NCBI GenBank assembly: GCA_902773065.1
Contig: CACYDD010000226.1
Span: 1 to 9,501 of the forward strand
From: an uncultured Ruminococcus sp.
GTDB taxonomy: Bacteria; Bacillota; Clostridia; Oscillospirales; Acutalibacteraceae
Reading direction: 5' to 3'
Length of the DNA: 9,501 nt
A program made the position numbers and the translations under genes. Positions 5,279 through 9,501 of the stretch are shown one piece after another. Position 1 is the stretch's first letter, and the number at the start of each line of letters is the position of its first letter. The notes below the pieces were generated by a model. It saw only the letters and a list, made by a program, of their open reading frames with translations, was not told the origin of the DNA and made no database searches.

Positions 5279-5307
5279 ATTATATCATATGCAAAACAGT
5301 AAGTCAA
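5279..5307 (-). promoter_or_regulatory. Promoter of the antisense antitoxin RNA
   Basis: On the minus strand TTGACT (5307-5302), exactly 17 bp, and a perfect TATAAT (5284-5279). This is the closest to consensus of the promoters at this locus, as expected for an antitoxin RNA that must outnumber its target. The start point would be near 5272. The rest of the stretch to 5369 holds only an inverted repeat AATATTC/GAATATT (5306-5328), which abuts the -35. Confidence 0.8.
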
Positions 5308-5369
5308 TATTCCTGTGAAATGAATATTTCATAATTTTCGTTTATAAGTAAAATTGAAGCCAAACAAAA

Positions 5370-6626
5370 TTATTTTTGATTTGCCTTTCGCTGCATTTTC
5401 AGCATTTTGATGATCTCGCCGAATTTAGGAGGATTACCGTACATGAGTACGCCGATTTTGTAGATTGCAGCCGCAAGCATACCGAGAAGATAAATGGTGA
5501 TGATCTGTACTACAGCCGAAAGAGCAATTTCCCAGACGGCGATATCTGTCATGGTAGCACGGACAAACATTGCCATTGGTGCAGAAATCGGAAAATAGGA
5601 CAGAACTGTCATAAAAGTGCTGTCTACCATGTCACCTGTACACATAAATACCATGATCATATAGACTGCCGAAAGAACGATCATAACAGGGGATGTCAGT
5701 GTATTCAGATCCTCAGACTTGGAAGCAAAGGAAGCAAGTGCACCGAGAATAAACGAAAACATGAAATAGCCGAGAAGGAAAAACAGCAGTGCCAGCAGTA
5801 CTGTTGAAGCAGGCAGTTGGATATATTTCGAAATTTCATCCGGGATCATGCCGCTTGAAAATGTTCCGAAGGAAACAAGAGCCGTAAGAAGCAGAACCGC
5901 AAGCTGTGTCAGACCCGCAAGACCCGAGCCGATGACCTTGCCGAACATTAAATGTGTAGGTTTTGCACAAGTGATGAGCAGTTCCATCGCTCTGGAGTTT
6001 TTCTCACTGACAACACTTTGTGCAACAAGCTGACCGTAGGTCATGGTCGCCATGAAAAGTACACACATTAGGATATAAACAGGAAGATAGTTTTTGCTTT
6101 GGTCAGTGCCTGTTGTGACGGTTTCAAAAGTGACTTTGGTGTTCATGATTTTATCGGTTTCTGCCTGAGAAATACCGTATTTATCAAGTGCCTTGACTGT
6201 ATACATGGATTTTACAACATCCGAAATTGTTTCGTAGTTCTCGCTGAACAGGGAATTGTTGGCAGTGATGTAGGTGAATTTTAATTCATCATTGATTTTG
6301 ACAGCAAATTCATAATCGCCGCTGTCAACCTTTTTGGTAAGGTCGTCAGTGCTTTCTTTGGAGATTTTGATATCGCTTTCGGAGAATGATGATTCAAATT
6401 CAGACTTTATTAGTGCTTGGTCATAAACTTCACTGCTGATGGCAATGACAGGCTTTTCTTTGTTTTCTCCGTCCTCTTCATCTTCGCTCAGAAGTCCCAT
6501 GACAAGTGCGGGAAGAAAAGCAGACAGGAGCATAACTCCCATCAGAAAAAATGTGACAATGATAAATGCCTTGTTTTTCACACAGGAAAGATATTCAAAT
6601 TTCAGAATTTTAATAATGTTTTTCAT
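5370..6626 (-). CDS. ABC-2 type transporter permease, NatB-like
   Basis: This 418-residue membrane subunit of an ABC exporter starts with a basic N-terminus and a membrane helix (about 21-46). A soluble extracytoplasmic domain of roughly 130 residues follows (47-178), and then about five or six helices from 181 to 394 with a basic C-terminal tail. The segment VVSEKNSRAMELLITCAKPTH (from 205) just after the second helix is the typical NatB/ABC-2 coupling motif, followed by MFGKVIGSG. It starts with an ATG overlapping the ATPase stop by 4 nt (ATGA), behind GGAGG (plus-strand CCCTCC at 6633-6638). It pairs with the ATPase upstream. NatAB of Bacillus exports sodium, but the cargo here is unknown. 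No terminator is evident after its stop. Confidence 0.92.
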   Translation of the reverse strand: MKNIIKILKFEYLSCVKNKAFIIVTFFLMGVMLLSAFLPALVMGLLSEDEEDGENKEKPVIAISSEVYDQALIKSEFESSFSESDIKISKESTDDLTKKVDSGDYEFAVKINDELKFTYITANNSLFSENYETISDVVKSMYTVKALDKYGISQAETDKIMNTKVTFETVTTGTDQSKNYLPVYILMCVLFMATMTYGQLVAQSVVSEKNSRAMELLITCAKPTHLMFGKVIGSGLAGLTQLAVLLLTALVSFGTFSSGMIPDEISKYIQLPASTVLLALLFFLLGYFMFSFILGALASFASKSEDLNTLTSPVMIVLSAVYMIMVFMCTGDMVDSTFMTVLSYFPISAPMAMFVRATMTDIAVWEIALSAVVQIITIYLLGMLAAAIYKIGVLMYGNPPKFGEIIKMLKMQRKANQK

Positions 6627-7540
6627 ATTCCGCCCTCCGTATACTGCACAAAAATATCATTAAGAGAAGGTTCTTTTACTTTAAAGCAGTCAATATCAAA
6701 ACCCTCTTTCAGAAGTGACTGCATGAGGTTGTTTTTATATTCGGGATTTTTCAGTTTCACTGTAACAATGTCGGATTTGCCGTCTTTTTCTGCCGATTCT
6801 ATTTCACTGCCTACGGAGCGAATGATAAACGGTGTGATCTGATCCGCCTGAGTTGAAAATATCTCGATTGTATTTCTCGGGTAACTGCGTTTGATTTCGC
6901 TGATGTTTCCACCGACAGCGATCTGACCTGCATTGAGGATAACAATATCTTCACAGAATTCTTCTATGTAATTCATTTGGTGGCTGGAAAAAATTACTGC
7001 CGACCCGCTGTCGATCATTTCTTTGATCACATCCTTTAACAGCATGGCATTGACAGGGTCAAGTCCCGAAAAAGGTTCATCAAGGATAATCAGCTTGGGA
7101 TCGCACAGTAAGGTTGCGGCAAGCTGAATCTTCTGCTGGTTGCCTTTACTGAGGGTTTCCAGCTTTTTATCCTTGTATTCGCTCATGCCCATACGTTCCA
7201 GCCATTTTTTTGCAGATTCTTTTGCCTGCTGTTTACTAAGCCCTTTGAGCAGACCAAAATAAATCAGCTGTTCAGTGATTTGCTTTTTGGGGTAGAGTCC
7301 TCTTTCTTCGGGAAGGTAGCCGATCTGTATCTGCTCTCTGTTCAGCTGCTTACCGTCTAAGAGTACTTCTCCGCCGTCCTGATAGAACACGCCCATGATA
7401 ATACGGATGGTGGTGGTTTTGCCTGCGCCGTTTCGTCCGAGAAGTCCCAGTGCTTTTCCGCTTTCGGCAGTAAAGCTGATATCCCTGAGCACCTCTTTTT
7501 CACCGAACCGTTTTGTCAGATTTTTTACTTCTATTTTCAT
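6623..7540 (-). CDS. ABC transporter ATP-binding protein, NatA-like
   Basis: This 305-residue ATPase powers the adjacent permease. The motifs are intact: Walker A GRNGAGKTT (35-43), signature LSKGNQQKIQ (130-139), Walker B LIILDEP (150-156) and the switch His187 in SSHQM. The Q-loop position reads GYLPEERGLYPK (74-85), with Glu where many ABC ATPases have Gln; this and the SKGNQQK signature are typical of the NatA group. Residues 215-305 form the C-terminal extension seen in such proteins (DUF4162-like). GGAGG precedes the start, which overlaps the asparaginase stop in ATGA. It is the middle gene of a three-gene operon and should be cytosolic at the membrane face. Confidence 0.94.
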   Translation of the reverse strand: MKIEVKNLTKRFGEKEVLRDISFTAESGKALGLLGRNGAGKTTTIRIIMGVFYQDGGEVLLDGKQLNREQIQIGYLPEERGLYPKKQITEQLIYFGLLKGLSKQQAKESAKKWLERMGMSEYKDKKLETLSKGNQQKIQLAATLLCDPKLIILDEPFSGLDPVNAMLLKDVIKEMIDSGSAVIFSSHQMNYIEEFCEDIVILNAGQIAVGGNISEIKRSYPRNTIEIFSTQADQITPFIIRSVGSEIESAEKDGKSDIVTVKLKNPEYKNNLMQSLLKEGFDIDCFKVKEPSLNDIFVQYTEGGI

Positions 7541-8562
7541 TCATATTCCTCCGTTATTTCAAAATAGATATTTTTCTTCATGAATTCTTCCATATTATCA
7601 CTTTGCAGATTCACCGCCAGAAGCAGTTTTGCATAAGCACTTTCCGTACTGATATCATACAACGGAACAGCACCGTTTTGCAGCAGGATATTGCTTGTTT
7701 CGTACATTGCTTTTGCACTGTTTTTCAGGGAGCATAAAAAGAAAGGTATATTTTTTTTCCTGCATTTTGCAAGGAGTGTCAGTGATTTTTCGCTGACTGT
7801 ACCCGAATGATAAGTGATATGCAGTACAGCACCGGTATTTTCGCTGATTGTGATATTATCATAATTGATGGAAGGGTAGGGGTGAATCAGCTGAACACTT
7901 TTCTCGAAATAAAATTCTTTTCTATTAAAAAAACGCTGACGTTCTTCCAGATCTCTCACACTGAGGTCATTGCCGTATTCCCGTATATCTCCTGTTTTAT
8001 CAACAATCGCAAAAGGAATGGAATCAATATCATAAAAGCAATCCACGAATCTGTCCGCTTCCTTCATACGAGTCGGTATAAAGGCGTGTGAGAGCTGTGA
8101 AGGAAGGTCGGGGGGATTGGTATAGACGGTATAAACGCCGTCATGCACTTGTTGTATCAGTTCAATGGCTGCCTTGAAATTAACGAGTGCATTGCTTCTC
8201 GTATCATCAGGAACATAATTTGATGCGGTAATCACAACAGGCAGACCTAAGCCATGCAGGCACATCCCCAGCATTGCCGAGGAGTAGGAGAGGGTATCGC
8301 TTCCGTGAGTGATGATCATTCCGTCAAAGCCTGACAAATCAAGCGACAAAATGAAATTGACCAGTGTTTCCCAGTCGTTACAGGTCAGATTTTCGCTTAA
8401 TATATTGAGCGGCTCTTTTATTTCAAATTGACAGTCCGAATCGGGGTATTTTTCTTCAAAAAGCTCCAGCACACGGCATTTTCCTTTTTCCGTGCCGATA
8501 ATGCCGTTTTTTTCAAAGCTGCCGATCGTTCCGCCTGTTAACACAAGCAAAATATTTTTCAT
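7537..8562 (-). CDS. L-asparaginase family amidohydrolase, cytosolic type
   Basis: Asparaginases hydrolyse L-asparagine to aspartate and ammonia. The 341-residue product lacks a signal peptide and resembles the type I (AnsA-like) group. The nucleophile motif LTGGTIGS is at 8-15 with Thr12. The second catalytic motif reads ITHGSDTLSYSS (84-95): Ser88 replaces the usual Thr of HGTDT while Asp89 is kept. Lys167 in TRMKEADRF is a plausible match for the catalytic Lys. The ATG at 8562 is chosen over an in-frame GTG at 8568 because AAGGAG (plus-strand 8571-8576) lies 8 nt before the ATG but only 2 nt before the GTG. It leads the operon with the ABC exporter, which is an unusual partner. Related amide substrates are possible. 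Confidence 0.88.
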   Translation of the reverse strand: MKNILLVLTGGTIGSFEKNGIIGTEKGKCRVLELFEEKYPDSDCQFEIKEPLNILSENLTCNDWETLVNFILSLDLSGFDGMIITHGSDTLSYSSAMLGMCLHGLGLPVVITASNYVPDDTRSNALVNFKAAIELIQQVHDGVYTVYTNPPDLPSQLSHAFIPTRMKEADRFVDCFYDIDSIPFAIVDKTGDIREYGNDLSVRDLEERQRFFNRKEFYFEKSVQLIHPYPSINYDNITISENTGAVLHITYHSGTVSEKSLTLLAKCRKKNIPFFLCSLKNSAKAMYETSNILLQNGAVPLYDISTESAYAKLLLAVNLQSDNMEEFMKKNIYFEITEEYE

Positions 8563-8590
8563 AGACACAACTCCTTGTATCTGTTAAGTT

Positions 8591-8615
8591 ACTGTATATA
8601 ATCAGTATACACAGT
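8591..8615. promoter_or_regulatory. 25-bp dyad over the asparaginase operon promoter (candidate operator)
   Basis: ACTGTATATA (8591-8600) and TATACACAGT (8606-8615) are inverted 10-bp arms with one mismatch around a 5-bp centre. The dyad covers the -10 box and predicted start point, an ideal repressor site. Its shape (GTATA/TATAC arms) recalls operators of GntR-family regulators that often control ABC-2 exporters, but no regulator gene is present in the window. Confidence 0.6.
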
Positions 8616-8632
8616 TACAACAGCCTTGTCAA
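8604..8632 (-). promoter_or_regulatory. Sigma-A promoter of the asparaginase-ABC operon
   Basis: On the minus strand a perfect TTGACA (8632-8627), 17 bp, then TATACT (8609-8604). Transcription would start near 8597, about 35 nt before the ATG at 8562. Confidence 0.8.
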
Positions 8633-8687
8633 GAGGTGATTTGATTTTTTAATCTGCAATTCAAAATCAGAAAATATGTTAAAAGAG

Positions 8688-8716
8688 TTGAAAAGACAAG
8701 GAAATCATATTATAAT
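8688..8716 (+). promoter_or_regulatory. Sigma-A promoter of the second rpn gene
   Basis: TTGAAA (8688-8693), 17 bp, and a perfect TATAAT (8711-8716). The predicted start point is near 8723, only about 8 nt before the first ATG (8731) and 17 nt before the next (8740), so the leader is almost absent. It is divergent from the asparaginase promoter. Confidence 0.75.
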
Positions 8717-8730
8717 AATATCAAAGCGAG

Positions 8731-9501
8731 ATGAGTTTTATGGCGGAAAAAGATATTACTACAAAAACTGTGGAGTCCTATAATGATGTATTTGCTGATA
8801 TCGTGAATGGTTTCTTGTTTAACGGAGAAAAGGTTATTTTACCCGACGAACTTACGCCTGCCGATACCTATTCACAGTATAAGGCTGATGGTAAAATTCG
8901 TAAACAGGAACGTGACGTTTCAAAATATTGGCATAATACAGATATAAAGCTTGCGTTTATAGGAATTGAAAACCAGTCAGCTCCGGATAAGTTCATGCCC
9001 ATTCGTATTTTCAGTTATGACGGAGCCGCTTACCGCAATCAAATGAATATCAACACAACTGAAAGCAGTGATAAACCTGAAAGTAAAAATTTTTATCCTG
9101 TGATCACTTTGGTTTTGTATTTTGGTCAGGATGAATGGACATATGGTAAATCCTTGCATGACTGTTTTGATATCCCCGACAGGCTTCAGCCGTTTGTCAA
9201 TAACTATAAGATGAATTTTTATTCAATGAAGGATATTACTTCGGAAGAAATCGAACGATTCGATTCGGATTTCAGGATCATAGCCGAATTTTTCATGAAC
9301 ATGAATAAAAAGGAGAATGAACTGAGCTTTTCTGACCAAAAGCTTGAGCACCCACAGGAAACATTAGATTTGATCAATGTTTTTTCAGGGGATAACAGAT
9401 TTATGTCGGCCTATAATGAAATGCTTACAGAAAATAATGAAGGAGGAGTATCAATGTGTGAACTGATAGACAGAATCGAAGCCAGAGGTGTAGCAAAAGG
9501 T
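8731..9501 (+). CDS. Rpn-type PD-(D/E)XK nuclease / putative transposase, partial at 3' end
   Basis: The frame is open to the window edge (257 codons seen, no stop). It resembles a group of Rpn/transposase-like proteins frequent in Lachnospiraceae and Ruminococcaceae. Recognisable blocks are YNDVFADIVNGFLF (17-30), RDVSKYW (61-67), IGIENQSAPDKFMPIR (77-92) with the probable active-site Glu80 and Gln82, YDGAAYRNQ (96-104), PVITLVLYFG (123-132) and FDSDFRIIAEFF (177-188). The part near the edge (MCELIDRIEARGVAKG) begins the usual charged C-terminal repeat region. Two starts are possible, 8731 and 8740; neither has a clear Shine-Dalgarno site, and family members tend to begin like the second (MAEKDIT). 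It differs in sequence and layout from the rpn gene at 1390. Its function as a nuclease is inferred. Confidence 0.8.
   Translation, partial: MSFMAEKDITTKTVESYNDVFADIVNGFLFNGEKVILPDELTPADTYSQYKADGKIRKQERDVSKYWHNTDIKLAFIGIENQSAPDKFMPIRIFSYDGAAYRNQMNINTTESSDKPESKNFYPVITLVLYFGQDEWTYGKSLHDCFDIPDRLQPFVNNYKMNFYSMKDITSEEIERFDSDFRIIAEFFMNMNKKENELSFSDQKLEHPQETLDLINVFSGDNRFMSAYNEMLTENNEGGVSMCELIDRIEARGVAKG

Noticed and set aside
5251..5280. A second toxin ORF starting at the ATG of the downstream repeat (5251)
   Set aside because: It has no ribosome binding site and the frame encodes no hydrophobic peptide; the duplication is better explained as an antisense pairing site.
5306..5328. Inverted repeat AATATTC/GAATATT as the terminator of the ABC operon
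   Set aside because: The arms are only 7 bp and wholly AT except one pair, and no T-run follows on the minus strand; it could equally be an operator near the antisense promoter, so no call is made.
5376..5807. Plus-strand reading frames opposite the permease, ATPase and asparaginase genes (for example 5376-5807 and 7807-8091)
   Set aside because: They are antisense to well-supported genes with intact motifs, lack ribosome binding sites and have biased low-complexity compositions.
8563..8568. GTG at 8568 as the asparaginase start
   Set aside because: It is only 2 nt from AAGGAG, too close, while the ATG at 8562 has an 8-nt gap and fits the family N-terminus.
8642..8669. TGATTTT/AAAATCA inverted repeat between the divergent promoters
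   Set aside because: It is short, AT-rich and widely spaced, and could arise by chance in this composition.

Overview
The window looks like a chromosomal segment of an anaerobic, low-GC Firmicute, most likely a Ruminococcus-like member of the Oscillospiraceae or Lachnospiraceae. This is inferred from strong AGGAGG-type ribosome binding sites, near-consensus sigma-A promoters with 17-bp spacers, two Rpn/PD-(D/E)XK proteins of types common in gut clostridia, and a heptameric ATGCATT/ATGAATT repeat. No rRNA or tRNA gene is visible, so the assignment rests on style and protein resemblance only.

Layout, left to right. (1) 1-172: the trailing end of a CRISPR array (three 34-bp repeats, two 34-bp spacers, last repeat decayed) whose repeat ends like type III-A (Csm) repeats; its leader and cas genes, if any, lie off the left edge. 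(2) 228-1287: a formate/nitrite-family channel gene with its own promoter and a strong terminator. (3) 1325-2292: an Rpn-family nuclease gene with a consensus promoter and an inverted repeat over its -35 box. (4) 2338-4977: pantothenate genes panB, panC and panD plus a tightly coupled small SRPBCC-fold gene, closed by a hairpin. No terminator separates the rpn gene from panB. (5) 4985-5307: a compact locus built like the par/Fst type I toxin-antitoxin system. It has a promoter, a 5' hairpin, a 31-residue hydrophobic peptide, a shared two-way terminator hairpin, a direct repeat of the toxin start region beyond the terminator, and a consensus promoter firing back to make a roughly 70-nt antisense RNA. 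(6) 8632 down to 5370, minus strand: a three-gene operon (asparaginase, NatA-like ATPase, NatB-like permease) with 4-nt ATGA overlaps and a 25-bp dyad over its promoter. (7) 8688-9501: a second, different Rpn-type gene, divergent from the operon and cut by the right edge.

How the parts work together. PanB makes ketopantoate, PanD makes beta-alanine, and PanC joins pantoate to beta-alanine to give pantothenate, the CoA precursor; ketopantoate reductase is not in the window. The asparaginase operon links an amide-hydrolysing enzyme to an ABC-2 exporter of unknown cargo. The most interesting item is the Fst-like toxin-antitoxin locus at 4985-5307, which none of the long reading frames reveals.
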